NCBI RefSeq assembly: GCF_000974485.1
Contig: NZ_BBOM01000004.1
Coordinates: forward strand, 1,054,001-1,118,000
DNA: 64,000 bases
Reading direction: 5' to 3'
From: Streptomyces sp. NBRC 109706
Lineage (GTDB): Bacteria; Actinomycetota; Actinomycetes; Streptomycetales; Streptomycetaceae
The notes under the pieces are model-generated. The model was not told the DNA's origin. It was given only the letters and a program-made list of their open reading frames with translations, and did no database searches. The stretch's first letter is position 1; every line of letters starts with the position of its first letter. Shown here piece by piece: positions 33,256 to 42,274 of the stretch. The position numbers and the translations under genes are program-made.

Positions 33256-34854
33256 GTGCCTGAGCCGCTCGACGCCGGGGCGGTATGTCGCTGGAGCCGG
33301 CTGGCCCTGGACGCGTTGGGCGCCGCCCGCGAGGAGATCGACGCGATCAACGTCTATCCGGTGGCCGACGGCGACACCGGGACCAACCTCTATCTCACGG
33401 TCGAGTCGGCCGCCCAGGCGGTGGCCGCCGCCGAGGCCGGCGAGCCCAGCCTCGCGGAGGCGGCGCGCGCGCTGGCACACGGCGCGCTCATCGGCGCGCG
33501 CGGCAACTCGGGCACCATCCTGGCGCAACTCCTGCGGGGCATGGCCGAGGTGCTGGCCGACGCCCCCGAGCCGGCCACCGCCGACACCCTGCGGGCGGCG
33601 CTGGCGCACGCCGCCGACTCCGCGCGGCTGGCGGTCGCGCGCCCGGTGGAGGGGACCATGCTCACGGTGGCCTCGGCGGCGGCCGGCGCCGCCGCCGGCA
33701 CGCCCGGCGACACCGCCGCCGTGCTGACGGCGGCCAGGGCCGCGGCCAGGGCCGCGGTCGAGGCGACCCCCGAGCAACTGCCCGAACTGGCCACGGCCGG
33801 CGTGGTGGACGCCGGCGGCAGCGGTCTGGTGACCGTGCTGGACGCGCTGGACGCCGCGCTCTTCGGCGGCCCGCCGCCCGAGACGCCGCGCCACCGCCCG
33901 CCGCGCGGACAGGTCTCCCGCGCCCAGCCGTGCGTCGGGGTGCCCCAGGGCGACCCCGGCTACGAGGTGACCTTCCTGCTGGACGCCCCGGACACCGCGA
34001 TCCCCGCCCTGCGCGAGCGCCTTGACGCGCTGGGCGACTCACTGGTGGTGGTGGGCGGCGACGGACTGTGGCATATCCATGTGCACACCCCGGACGCCGG
34101 CCCGGCCGTGGAGGCGGGCATCGCGGCCGGCCGGCCGCACCGCGTCCGGATCACCACGCTCGTCCCGACCGTCGCCGCCGAGCCGGTCGCCGCCCGTGGC
34201 CGCGCCGTGGTCGCGGTGCTGCCGGGGCCCGGACTGGCCGGCCTGTGCGCGGAGGCGGGGGCCACCACGCTCACCGTCCGGCCCGGCGAGCGTCCCGGCG
34301 GCGGCGAGCTGGCCGCCGCCATCGCCAGCGCCAGGGCCGGCGAGGTCGTGCTGCTGCCCAACGACAAGGAGCTGTGGCACGCCGCCGCTGCGGCGGCGGA
34401 ACAGGCCCGCGCCGAGGGGGTGCGGGTCGCCGTGGTGCCCACCCGTTCGCCGGTCCAGGGCATAGCCGCGCTCGCCGTGCACACCGCCGAGCGGCGCTTC
34501 GACGAGGACGTGGTCGCCATGACGGCCGCCGCCGGCGCCACCAGGTTCGGCGAGGTGAGCGTGGCGGAGCGGCAGTCCTGGACCATGGCGGGCGTCTGCC
34601 AACAGGGCGATGTGCTGGGCCTGGTGGACGGGGATGTCGCGGTGATCGGCGGCGCGGTCCCCGAGGTCGCCGCGCTGGTGCTGGCGCGGATGCTGGCCGG
34701 TGGCGGCGAGCTGGTCACGCTGGTGCTGGGCGCGGACGCCCCGGCCGAGCTGGCCCGCGAACTGACCGAGCTGATCCGCCAGGAGCACCTGGGCGTGGAC
34801 ACCGTGGTCTGCGCCGGACACCAGTCCGCTCCGCTGCTCATCGGCGTGGAGTAG
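33256..34854 (+). CDS. DAK2/DhaL-domain protein, fatty-acid kinase FakA-like
   Basis: 532 residues. The N-terminal DhaL nucleotide-binding domain has INVYPVADGDTGTNLYLTVESA and HGALIGARGNSGTILAQLLRG. VARPVEGTMLTVASAAA follows, as does the end motif GVVDAGGSGLV near residue 190. The C-terminal part has a FakA-like middle and DegV-related end. In Firmicutes FakA phosphorylates fatty acids bound by FakB; the actinobacterial substrate has not been shown to my knowledge. GTG start behind GGGAGG. recG follows after 118 bp, an arrangement common in Gram-positive genomes. Confidence 0.85.
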   Translation: MPEPLDAGAVCRWSRLALDALGAAREEIDAINVYPVADGDTGTNLYLTVESAAQAVAAAEAGEPSLAEAARALAHGALIGARGNSGTILAQLLRGMAEVLADAPEPATADTLRAALAHAADSARLAVARPVEGTMLTVASAAAGAAAGTPGDTAAVLTAARAAARAAVEATPEQLPELATAGVVDAGGSGLVTVLDALDAALFGGPPPETPRHRPPRGQVSRAQPCVGVPQGDPGYEVTFLLDAPDTAIPALRERLDALGDSLVVVGGDGLWHIHVHTPDAGPAVEAGIAAGRPHRVRITTLVPTVAAEPVAARGRAVVAVLPGPGLAGLCAEAGATTLTVRPGERPGGGELAAAIASARAGEVVLLPNDKELWHAAAAAAEQARAEGVRVAVVPTRSPVQGIAALAVHTAERRFDEDVVAMTAAAGATRFGEVSVAERQSWTMAGVCQQGDVLGLVDGDVAVIGGAVPEVAALVLARMLAGGGELVTLVLGADAPAELARELTELIRQEHLGVDTVVCAGHQSAPLLIGVE

Positions 34855-34972
34855 ACGGAAGAACCCGCACGGCGGCGCGGCCACGGCCACGGCCGCGCGC
34901 GGTGGTCCCGGTGGCGGCACGCGACGGCCGGCCGGGCCCTGGCCACCGCGATTGTCAGTGCGATGGTGTGCA

Positions 34973-37189
34973 ATGGGCACCGTGACCGCCCCGCACGATC
35001 CCCTCGCCACCGTTGTCGGCGGCACCACCGCGAAGGTGATGGCCGCCCACCTCGACCTCCGCACGGTCGGAGACCTGCTGCACCACTACCCCCGGCGCTA
35101 TGCCGAGCGCGGCGAGCTGACCTCGCTCGGCGCGCTGCCGCTGGACGAGCATGTCACGGTGGTCGCCGAGATCGCCGACGCCCGCACCCGCCCGTTCAAC
35201 AACGGGCGCGGGCTGCGCCTGGAGGTCACGCTCACGGACGGCAGGGGCCGGCTGCGGCTGGTCTTCTTCGGCCGGCGCGCGGTCCACCACCACGAACGGG
35301 TGCTGCTGCCGGGCCGGCGCGGCATGTTCGCCGGCAAGGTCTCCCGTTTCCAGCGGGAGCTTCAGCTCTCCCACCCGGCCTACGAGTTGCTGGACGAGGA
35401 GAGCGATTCCGCGGCCGTCGAGGAGTTCGCCGGGCGGCCGCTGCCGATCTATCCGGCGTGCAAACAGCTGGAGTCCTGGCGCATCGCCAAGGCCGTCGCC
35501 CTGCTGCTCGACTCGCTGGCCGCCACCGACTGGCGGGGGATCGTCGATCCGTTGCCGGAGTCCCTGCGCGAGCGGCGCGCGCTGCTGTCGCTCCCCGAGG
35601 CCCTGGAGAAGGCGCACCGCCCGCACGACCGCGCGGATATCGCGGCCGCCCGCGCCCGGCTGAAATGGGACGAGGCGTTCGTCCTTCAGGTCGCCCTCGC
35701 CCGGCGCCGCCGGGCCGGAGCCCAACTGCCCGCCCGGGCCCGCGAGCCCGCCGTCGACGGCCTGCTCACCACCTTCGACCAGCGGCTGCCGTTCGCCCTC
35801 ACCGAGGGACAACGTCGGGTCTCCGACGAGATCTTCGCCGATCTCGCCGCCGAACACCCCATGCACCGACTGCTCCAGGGCGAGGTCGGCAGCGGCAAGA
35901 CGCTGGTCGCGCTGCGCGCCATGCTGGCCGTCGCCGACTCCGGCGGCCAGTCGGCCCTGCTGGCGCCCACCGAGGTGCTGGCCCAGCAACACCACCGCTC
36001 CATCACCGAGATGCTCGGCGAGCTGGCCGAGGGCGGCCTGCTGGGCGGTGCCGAACGCGCCACCAGAGTGGCCCTGTTGACGGGGTCGATGGGCGCCAGG
36101 GCGCGGCGCGCCGCGCTTCTGGAGGCGGCCGGCGGCCAGGCCGGCATCGTCATCGGCACCCATGCCCTGATCGAGGACCAGGTGAGCTTCGCGGATCTGG
36201 GCCTGGTGGTGGTGGACGAGCAGCACCGCTTCGGCGTCCAGCAGCGCGACGCGCTGCGCGCCAAGGGCGAGCGCCCGCCGCATCTGCTGGTGATGACGGC
36301 CACGCCGATCCCGCGCACCGTCGCCATGACGGTCTTCGGCGATCTGGAGACCTCCGTGCTGGACCAACTGCCCCCCGGGCGCTCGCCGATCGCCAGCCAT
36401 CTCGTGCCGGCCAGGGACAAGCCGCACTTCCTCAGCCGCGCCTGGGACCGGGTGCGCGAGGAGGTCGCCTCGGGCCATCAGGCCTATGTGGTCTGCCCGC
36501 GGATCGGCGACGACACGGAGGGCAGGGGCGGCGGTTCGGAAGCCGACGAGCCCCCGGCGGATGGCGAGGAGCGTCGCCCGCCCCTCGCGGTGCTCGACAT
36601 CGCCGAGGAGCTGGCCGACGGCCCGCTGAGCGGCCTGCGGATCGAGGTGCTGCACGGCCGGCTGGCCCCCGAGGAGAAGGACGAGGTGATGCGCCGCTTC
36701 GCCGCCGGCGGGGTGGACGCGCTGGTCGCCACGACGGTGATCGAGGTCGGCGTCAACGTCCCCAACGCCACGGTGATGGTGATCATGGACGCGGACCGCT
36801 TCGGCGTCTCCCAACTCCACCAGCTGCGCGGCCGGGTCGGCCGGGGGTCGGCGCCGGGGCTGTGCCTGCTGGTCACCGAGGCGGCCGAGGGCGGCTCGGC
36901 CCGGCAGCGGCTGGCCGCCGTCGCCGCCACCACGGACGGCTTCGAGCTGTCCCGGATCGATCTGGAGCAGCGCCGCGAGGGCGATGTGCTGGGCCAGGCG
37001 CAGTCCGGCGGCCGCAGCAGCCTGCGGATGCTCGCCGTCATCGCGGACGAGGAGACCATCGTCGAGGCGCGCGCCGAGGCCACCGCGCTGGTCGCCGAGG
37101 ATCCGGAGCTGGCCTCGGCGCCCGAGCTGAGGGTCACGCTGGACGCCCTGCTGGACGCGGAGCGCGAGGAGTTCCTGGAGAAGGGCTGA
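34973..37189 (+). CDS. recG: ATP-dependent DNA helicase RecG
   Basis: Branch-migration helicase that rescues stalled forks and processes Holliday junctions. 738 residues: the N-terminal wedge/OB domain has HYPRRYAERGELT; Walker A is LLQGEVGSGKTLVALRAM; motif II is VVDEQHRFGVQQR; motif III is TATPIPRT. The C-terminal helicase half has EVLHGRLAPEEKDEVM, TTVIEVGVNVPNATVMVI and QLHQLRGRVGRG. The ATG at 34973 or GTG at 34982 are both possible starts; a TTG at 34952 is less likely. Confidence 0.95.
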   Translation: MGTVTAPHDPLATVVGGTTAKVMAAHLDLRTVGDLLHHYPRRYAERGELTSLGALPLDEHVTVVAEIADARTRPFNNGRGLRLEVTLTDGRGRLRLVFFGRRAVHHHERVLLPGRRGMFAGKVSRFQRELQLSHPAYELLDEESDSAAVEEFAGRPLPIYPACKQLESWRIAKAVALLLDSLAATDWRGIVDPLPESLRERRALLSLPEALEKAHRPHDRADIAAARARLKWDEAFVLQVALARRRRAGAQLPARAREPAVDGLLTTFDQRLPFALTEGQRRVSDEIFADLAAEHPMHRLLQGEVGSGKTLVALRAMLAVADSGGQSALLAPTEVLAQQHHRSITEMLGELAEGGLLGGAERATRVALLTGSMGARARRAALLEAAGGQAGIVIGTHALIEDQVSFADLGLVVVDEQHRFGVQQRDALRAKGERPPHLLVMTATPIPRTVAMTVFGDLETSVLDQLPPGRSPIASHLVPARDKPHFLSRAWDRVREEVASGHQAYVVCPRIGDDTEGRGGGSEADEPPADGEERRPPLAVLDIAEELADGPLSGLRIEVLHGRLAPEEKDEVMRRFAAGGVDALVATTVIEVGVNVPNATVMVIMDADRFGVSQLHQLRGRVGRGSAPGLCLLVTEAAEGGSARQRLAAVAATTDGFELSRIDLEQRREGDVLGQAQSGGRSSLRMLAVIADEETIVEARAEATALVAEDPELASAPELRVTLDALLDAEREEFLEKG

Positions 37190-37509
37190 ACGACTGGCGC
37201 GGGTGGGCCGTTAGGCCCACCCGACTGTCAGTGGCACGCGGAAGAATGGGACCGCCCGCGCCGTTCCACCGGGGAACACGCGGTGGATTCCCGGGAGTTG
37301 TCTTGATGGACCCGCACTCTGTCGCCGAACGACGGTCCGCCGCCGGGACCGTTCCCACAGGGCGCCCCGAGCGCCCGAGCGGCCCCGTCGCGCGAGGCCC
37401 GGGCGGCCGGATCGGGTTTTCGCGAAACGGCCCCCCGGGTCGCAGCGAGAGGACTACGGTGTGTGCCCGCGCTGAGCCCCGCGACGGTGTCGTACCGGGA
37501 GGAAACCGC
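37190..37509. other. 320-bp gap with terminator and probable promoter
   Basis: It contains the recG terminator at 37201-37222 and possible promoter elements (TACGGT near 37454). The downstream reading frame is open through this gap from an ATG at 37306, but its codon pattern is weaker, so I treat it as non-coding. Confidence 0.45.
37201..37222 (+). terminator. Terminator after recG
   Basis: Perfect 9-bp stem GGGTGGGCC/GGCCCACCC with loop GTTA, 11 nt after the recG stop. Confidence 0.75.
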
Positions 37510-38010
37510 ATGACCGAACAGCCAGCAGCCTCGGCCGAGCCGCGGTCGACGCCGGCCCCCGAGCCGGGTGAACTGCTGGAGGACGGAAGACAGGCCGCCC
37601 CGGCGGCGGAGCAGTTCGCCCGAGCCCTGGACACCGGCGCAGGCGCCGAGGTCGGGGCCTCCGGCCGCCGGGCCTACCCGGGCCGGGACGCCGCCGACCA
37701 CGCGCGCCGACTGCTGCGGCGCGCGGTCAACCAGGACCGCCCGGGGGAGGACGTCGTCGGGCAGCTCTCCGGCGCCCTCGGCTACGACATCGGCCGGCTC
37801 GCCGAGCCGCGCGCCGGGTACGCGGGGCGCGGCTGGTGCTCCCTCTACGAGCACGCCTTTCTGATGCCGGACGCCAGCGAGGTCCGCCTCTACGAGCTGG
37901 AGCACGATCTCACCGAGGAGCGTCAGCTGGTCTGCGAGGTCTATGGCGACGAGGCGAGCGCCAGCCGCGCCGCCCGGCGGCACGGCAGAGCGCACGGAGG
38001 TGATCGCTGA
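37510..38010 (+). CDS. Conserved Streptomyces protein, probably DUF6227
   Basis: 166 residues. A disordered Pro/Ala/Glu N terminus is followed by DHARRLLRRAVNQDRPGEDVVGQLSGAL. Then comes RGWCSLYEHAFLMPDASEVRLYELEHDLTEERQLVCEVYGDEASA. It has one predicted alpha/beta domain and no signal peptide or membrane segment. I associate it with DUF6227, a family I know only from Streptomyces-like genomes; the function is unknown. ATG 37510 follows GGGAGGAAACC. Confidence 0.7.
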   Translation: MTEQPAASAEPRSTPAPEPGELLEDGRQAAPAAEQFARALDTGAGAEVGASGRRAYPGRDAADHARRLLRRAVNQDRPGEDVVGQLSGALGYDIGRLAEPRAGYAGRGWCSLYEHAFLMPDASEVRLYELEHDLTEERQLVCEVYGDEASASRAARRHGRAHGGDR

Positions 38011-38143
38011 ACCCCACGGCACGGTTTCCAGCCCCCGCCGGTGTGCCCGGACGCCTCCCGGCACACCTCGGCGCGTCCCCGTGGGCCGCTCCGTATAGCG
38101 TGGTGCCCCAAGGCCGATGGACATGAGTGCTGTGAGGATCCCC

Positions 38144-38731
38144 ATGACCCGCGTGATCGCCGGGACCGCAGGCGGACGGCGACTGGCCGTGCCGCCGGGG
38201 CAGGGGACCCGGCCCACCTCGGACCGGGCGCGCGAGGGCCTCTTCTCCACCTGGTCCGCGCTCTTCGGACCGCTGGAGGGGGCCCGGGTGCTCGACCTCT
38301 ACGCGGGCTCGGGCGCCGTGGGTCTCGAAGCGCTCTCCCGGGGGGCGGCCCACGCCCTGCTGGTCGAGCCCGACGCCAGGGCCGCCGGCACGATCAGGGC
38401 CAACATCCGCACCCTGGGCCTGCCGGGCGCCGAGCCACGCGTGGCCAAGGCCGAGCGCGTGGTCGAGTCCCCGCCGGAGTCCGCCCCCTACCATCTGGCC
38501 TTCCTCGACCCGCCGTACGCGGTCGAGGACGAGGCCGTGGCGCAGGTCCTGCGCTCGCTGCGGGAAGGCGGCTGGCTGACGGCCGACGCGCTGGTCACCG
38601 TGGAGCGGAGCACCAGAGGCGGTGCCTTCCGGTGGCCCACGGGATTCGAGGGGCTGCGTTCGCGCCGCTATGGCGAGGGCACGCTCTGGTATGGCGGGTT
38701 CATCGCCGACGACGAAGGTGACCGGCCGTGA
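38144..38731 (+). CDS. rsmD: 16S rRNA (guanine966-N2)-methyltransferase
   Basis: Methylates G966 of 16S rRNA in assembled 30S subunits. 195 residues: MTRVIAGTAGGRRLAVPPGQGTRPTSDRAREGLFS; SAM motif LDLYAGSGAVGLEALSRGA; catalytic DPPY motif in LAFLDPPYAVED. The ATG at 38144 fits the family N terminus and has GAGG upstream; an in-frame ATG at 38117 is an alternative. It is followed by coaD with a 4-bp overlap, a pairing found in many bacteria. Confidence 0.93.
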   Translation: MTRVIAGTAGGRRLAVPPGQGTRPTSDRAREGLFSTWSALFGPLEGARVLDLYAGSGAVGLEALSRGAAHALLVEPDARAAGTIRANIRTLGLPGAEPRVAKAERVVESPPESAPYHLAFLDPPYAVEDEAVAQVLRSLREGGWLTADALVTVERSTRGGAFRWPTGFEGLRSRRYGEGTLWYGGFIADDEGDRP

Positions 38732-39237
38732 GTGGCCGGCCGAACGAGGAGAGGCCGTTGCGCCGCGCAGTTTGTCCGGGGTCCTTCGACCCCATCACCA
38801 ATGGCCACCTCGACATCGTGGCCCGAGCGTCACGGCTGTACGACGTGGTGCACATCGCCGTGATGATCAACAAGTCCAAGCAGGGCCTGTTCACCGTGGA
38901 CGAGCGGATCGCGTTGATCGAGGAGTCCGTCAAGGACTACGGCAACGTCCAGGTCGAGGCGTTCCACGGCCTGCTGGTCGACTACTGCAAGCAGCGGGAC
39001 ATCCCCGCGATCGTCAAGGGCCTCCGCGCCGTCAGCGACTTCGACTACGAGCTGCAGATGGCGCAGATGAACAACGGGCTCTCCGGCGTCGAGACGCTGT
39101 TCATCCCCACCAACCCCGCCTACAGCTTCCTCTCCTCCAGCCTGGTCAAGGAGGTGGCGGCCTGGGGCGGCGACATCTCCCATCTGGTCCCCGAGGTGGT
39201 GCTGCGCGAACTGCGGCAGCGGCTCGCCCGGCCCTGA
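38728..39237 (+). CDS. coaD: Phosphopantetheine adenylyltransferase
   Basis: Penultimate step of coenzyme A synthesis. The nucleotidyltransferase motif RRAVCPGSFDPITNGHLDIV (T/HxGH as NGH), KGLRAVSDFDYELQMAQMN and TNPAYSFLSSSLVKEVA are all present. Two starts are plausible. GTG 38728 overlaps rsmD (GTGA) and gives 169 residues. TTG 38758 is preceded by GAGGAG at ideal spacing and gives the usual ~159-residue form beginning MRRAVCPGSF. I list the longer one but the TTG may be the true start. Confidence 0.94.
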   Translation: MSGRPNEERPLRRAVCPGSFDPITNGHLDIVARASRLYDVVHIAVMINKSKQGLFTVDERIALIEESVKDYGNVQVEAFHGLLVDYCKQRDIPAIVKGLRAVSDFDYELQMAQMNNGLSGVETLFIPTNPAYSFLSSSLVKEVAAWGGDISHLVPEVVLRELRQRLARP

Positions 39238-39317
39238 GCGCCCCCACGAGCCCCCCGCGCGCGCCTCTGCGCGCTTACCGCACCCCGGACGGGTGCCCGA
39301 GCGCGCGCCGTTGCCCG

Positions 39318-39330
39318 TACAGTCGCTCCC
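39318..39330 (+). promoter_or_regulatory. -10 element of the coiled-coil gene at 39331
   Basis: TACAGT at 39318-39323 ends 7 nt before the GTG at 39331; no ribosome-binding site, so probably leaderless. Confidence 0.45.
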
Positions 39331-40440
39331 GTGGACGTACAGCGGAAACTCGACGAGATCGTCGCGACGGTCAGCAACGCCCGAGGCATGCCCATGTCGG
39401 CCTCCTGTGTCATCAACAGGTCCGAGTTGCTCACCGGTCTGGAAGAGGTGCGGGACGCGCTGCCCGGCTCCCTGGCGCAGGCCAGGGAGGTGCTCGGGGA
39501 CCGCGAGCAGGTGGTCGCCGAGGCCCGTGAGGAGGCCAGGCGCGTGGTGGAGGCCGCGCGGACCGAGCGTGCCTCGCTGGTCGACGGCACCGAGATCGTC
39601 CAGCAGGCGCAGTCCGAGGCGGCCCGCATCCTGGCCGAGGCACGCGCCGCCGCCGACGAGATCAAGGCCGAGGCCGACGACTACGTGGACAGCAAGCTGG
39701 CCAACTTCGAGGTGGTCCTGGGCAAGACCATCGGCTCGGTCGACCGCGGCCGCACCAAGCTCCTGGGGCCCGAACGGGGCGATCCGGCCGAGCTGTTGCG
39801 GCAGGCTGACGCCTATGTCGAGGCGCAGTTCGGCGCCATCGAGGCGGTGCTTCGCAAGACGCTGGAGGCGGTGGGCCGGGGGCGGCAGAAGCTCACCGGG
39901 CACCGCCCCATCGACGAGCTGGCCGAGCATGTGGCCGCCCAGGAGGCCGCCGACGCCGCCGAGAGCGGCCAGCCCACGGACTACTTCGGCCGGCCTACCG
40001 GCGAGCAGGACACCTATGACTACCTGGGCGTTCCACAGCCCCGCCGGGACGACCAGCCGCCGGCCCCGCCGGCCGCCCCCGCCCAGCTGCCGGCGGTCCC
40101 CGAGCGGGGGCCCTACGCCACCGCCGGCTATCCCGCGCAGTCCTACGGCGAGGAGAGCTACGGGCAGGAGTACCGCCAGGAGGGCTATGCCGAGGCCGGC
40201 TACCAGGCGGACGGCTACCAGCAGCAGGGCTCCTACGGTCAGGCCGGCTACGGCGGGCAGCCGGAGTACGGCCCCGACGGCTACGACTACGGTTCGGCCG
40301 CCGCGTCCGAGCCCTCGGCCGCCCCGCAGCGCCCCGGCTACGGCTACCAGGGCCAGGGCGTGCTGGACGAGACCAGCCTCTTCGACACCCAGATGATCGA
40401 CCCGCAGCAACTGCGCAACTACCAGCAGGGGCAGCCCTGA
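39331..40440 (+). CDS. DivIVA/ATP-synthase-b-like coiled-coil protein with Tyr/Gly/Gln-rich tail
   Basis: 369 residues. The N terminus is MDVQRKLDEIVATVSNARGMPMSASCVINRSELL. A long charged coiled coil at about 35-125 (REQVVAEAREEARRVVEAARTERASL...) resembles DivIVA and F0 subunit b. A second helical part reaches about 200. The tail from about 230 is low complexity with repeated GY/YQ/QQ units, ending QLRNYQQGQP. There is no membrane helix, so it is not a real F0-b. Proteins of this class are thought to act in polar growth or cell-envelope organisation, which is inference here. Confidence 0.75.
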   Translation: MDVQRKLDEIVATVSNARGMPMSASCVINRSELLTGLEEVRDALPGSLAQAREVLGDREQVVAEAREEARRVVEAARTERASLVDGTEIVQQAQSEAARILAEARAAADEIKAEADDYVDSKLANFEVVLGKTIGSVDRGRTKLLGPERGDPAELLRQADAYVEAQFGAIEAVLRKTLEAVGRGRQKLTGHRPIDELAEHVAAQEAADAAESGQPTDYFGRPTGEQDTYDYLGVPQPRRDDQPPAPPAAPAQLPAVPERGPYATAGYPAQSYGEESYGQEYRQEGYAEAGYQADGYQQQGSYGQAGYGGQPEYGPDGYDYGSAAASEPSAAPQRPGYGYQGQGVLDETSLFDTQMIDPQQLRNYQQGQP

Positions 40441-40570
40441 TCGGGAGCCGATCGGTACGCCCCCGCGGATTGGGCCCCGGGCGGGCCCGTGCCGTATGCT
40501 GGCCCTTCGGTCGTGAGCACCCCAGGTGGTCACGGCTGCCCGCTCGGTTCCCGATCATCCGGGAGTCGAC

Positions 40571-41260
40571 ATGCGCGGTCACCCGGCAGCCCTCGCGAGA
40601 AAGCAGACAGCCCTGAACGCCCCGCTGGACCACCGAGCCCCTCTCGTGTTCGACACACGTGAGTTGGGTCGGCGTCCCGGTACGCTCAAGCGGTTGTCGC
40701 GGACGGTCGAGGCGCCCGCGGATCTCGGGGTCGAGGTCATTCGAGTCCCCGAGGGATCTCCGTTGGAGATCGAGTTGCGCATGGAGTCGGTGATGGAAGG
40801 GGTGCTGATCACCGGCACCGTCCGTTTCCCGCTGGCGGGGGAGTGCGTCAGGTGTCTGGAGCCGCTGACCCGCGAGGGCACGGCGGACTTCCAGGAGATG
40901 TTCTCCTACCCCGACTCCGAGTTCTCGGCCCGCTTCGCGGACGCGGGGGACGACGAGGAGGGGGACGAGGAGAGGCTGTTCCTTCAGGGCGACCTGCTGG
41001 ATCTGGAGCCCGTGCTGCGGGACGCGGTGGTGTTGGCTCTGCCGCTGCGTCCGATGTGTCAGGAGGACTGCCCGGGACTGTGCCCCGACTGTGGGGTGCC
41101 GCTCGCGGGGGATCCCGACCATGAGCACGACGAGTCCGTCGACATCCGATGGGCCGCGCTGCGGGAGTTCGCCGAGGCCAGGTCCTCGGAGGCGCCCGCC
41201 GGGCAAGACAAGCAAACGAAGGCTCCCCGCGACCGCGGGGACGAACCACAGGAGAATTAG
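40571..41260 (+). CDS. yceD: YceD family (DUF177) protein
   Basis: 229 residues from ATG 40571. The DUF177 core includes [26 protein letters not shown], the zinc-like Cys motif [12 protein letters not shown] and [21 protein letters not shown]. In many bacteria yceD precedes rpmF and its product affects 23S rRNA levels. Here rpmF starts 2 bp after its stop, and its ribosome-binding site AGGAG is within the yceD 3' end. Shorter starts are possible because the first ~30 residues are poorly conserved. TATGCT at 40495-40500 may be the operon -10. Confidence 0.87.
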   Translation: MRGHPAALARKQTALNAPLDHRAPLVFDTRELGRRPGTLKRLSRTVEAPADLGVEVIRVPEGSPLEIELRMESVMEGVLITGTVRFPLAGECVRCLEPLTREGTADFQEMFSYPDSEFSARFADAGDDEEGDEERLFLQGDLLDLEPVLRDAVVLALPLRPMCQEDCPGLCPDCGVPLAGDPDHEHDESVDIRWAALREFAEARSSEAPAGQDKQTKAPRDRGDEPQEN

Positions 41261-41262
41261 CC

Positions 41263-41436
41263 GTGGCTGTTCCGAAGCGGAAGATGTCGCGCAGCAACAC
41301 GCGCCACCGCCGGTCGCAGTGGAAGGCCGCTGCCCCGAATCTGGTGCGTTGCGAGCGCTGCCAGGAGCCGAGGCTCCAGCACATCGCGTGCTCCAACTGC
41401 GGTACCTACAACCGTCGTCAGGTTCTCGACGTCTGA
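41263..41436 (+). CDS. rpmF: 50S ribosomal protein L32, zinc form
   Basis: 57 residues: [57 protein letters not shown]. Two CxxC pairs (Cys30/33 and Cys43/46) make it the zinc-binding form. GTG start with AGGAG 7-8 nt upstream. It lies between yceD and rnc. Confidence 0.97.
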   Translation: MAVPKRKMSRSNTRHRRSQWKAAAPNLVRCERCQEPRLQHIACSNCGTYNRRQVLDV

Positions 41437-41455
41437 TCGGCGGGTGACAGGCGTC

Positions 41456-42274
41456 ATGGCACACGCCAGGAGGTCGCAGCCGCAGCCCCAGGCAGCGGCG
41501 GACATCGCCGCGTCCCTCGCGACGCTGGAAGGGCGGCTCGGCTATCAGCTGGAGCCCGCCCTTCTGGTGCGTGCCCTGACTCACCGCAGCTACGCCTACG
41601 AGAACGGCGGCCTGCCGACCAACGAGCGCCTGGAGTTCCTCGGCGACTCGGTGCTCGGCCTGGTGGTCACCGACACGCTCTACCGCCGTCATCCGGATCT
41701 GGCCGAGGGGCAGCTCGCCAAGTTGCGGGCCGCCGTGGTCCAGGCCCGGGCGCTGGCGGAGGTGGCGCGCGGTCTCGACCTCGGCGCCTTCGTCCGGCTC
41801 GGCCGGGGCGAGGAGGGCACGGGCGGCCGGAACAAGGCATCCATCCTGGCCGACACCCTGGAAGCGGTGATCGGCGCCGTCTATCTGGACCAGGGCCTGG
41901 ACGCCGCGGACGCGCTGGTGCACCGGCTCTTCGATCCGGTGATCGAGCGCTCGTCCAACCTCGGCGCCGGCCTGGACTGGAAGACCAGCCTCCAGGAGCT
42001 GAGCGCGGCCGAGGGGCTTGGCGTGCCCGAGTATGTGATCGGGGAGAGCGGCCCGGACCACGAGAAGACCTTCACGGCCGCGGCCAGGGTCGGCGGCCAG
42101 ACCTATGGCACGGGCACGGGCCGCAGCAAGAAGGAAGCCGAGCAGCAGGCGGCCGAGACGGCCTGGCGATCGATTCGCTCCGCCCTCGACACCGCGGCGG
42201 CCGAGGCCGCGGCCAAGGCGGCCGCCGAGGAGGAGAAGGCGGACGACGCCGCCGGCGGGGCCCCCGTTGCCTGA
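41456..42274 (+). CDS. rnc: Ribonuclease III
   Basis: Cleaves double-stranded RNA in rRNA processing and regulation; in Streptomyces coelicolor the gene (absB) is needed for antibiotic production. 272 residues from ATG 41456 (a GTG at 41444 is also possible). The RNase III signature [18 protein letters not shown] and [22 protein letters not shown] supply the acidic metal ligands. The C-terminal dsRBD runs from [16 protein letters not shown] to [16 protein letters not shown]. It ends with an Ala/Glu tail that overlaps mutM. Confidence 0.95.
   Translation: MAHARRSQPQPQAAADIAASLATLEGRLGYQLEPALLVRALTHRSYAYENGGLPTNERLEFLGDSVLGLVVTDTLYRRHPDLAEGQLAKLRAAVVQARALAEVARGLDLGAFVRLGRGEEGTGGRNKASILADTLEAVIGAVYLDQGLDAADALVHRLFDPVIERSSNLGAGLDWKTSLQELSAAEGLGVPEYVIGESGPDHEKTFTAAARVGGQTYGTGTGRSKKEAEQQAAETAWRSIRSALDTAAAEAAAKAAAEEEKADDAAGGAPVA

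Noticed and set aside
37306..37509. N-terminal extension of the DUF6227-like protein from ATG 37306
   Set aside because: Codon bias is weaker, composition is Arg/Gly/Pro-rich, and a strong ribosome-binding site supports ATG 37510.
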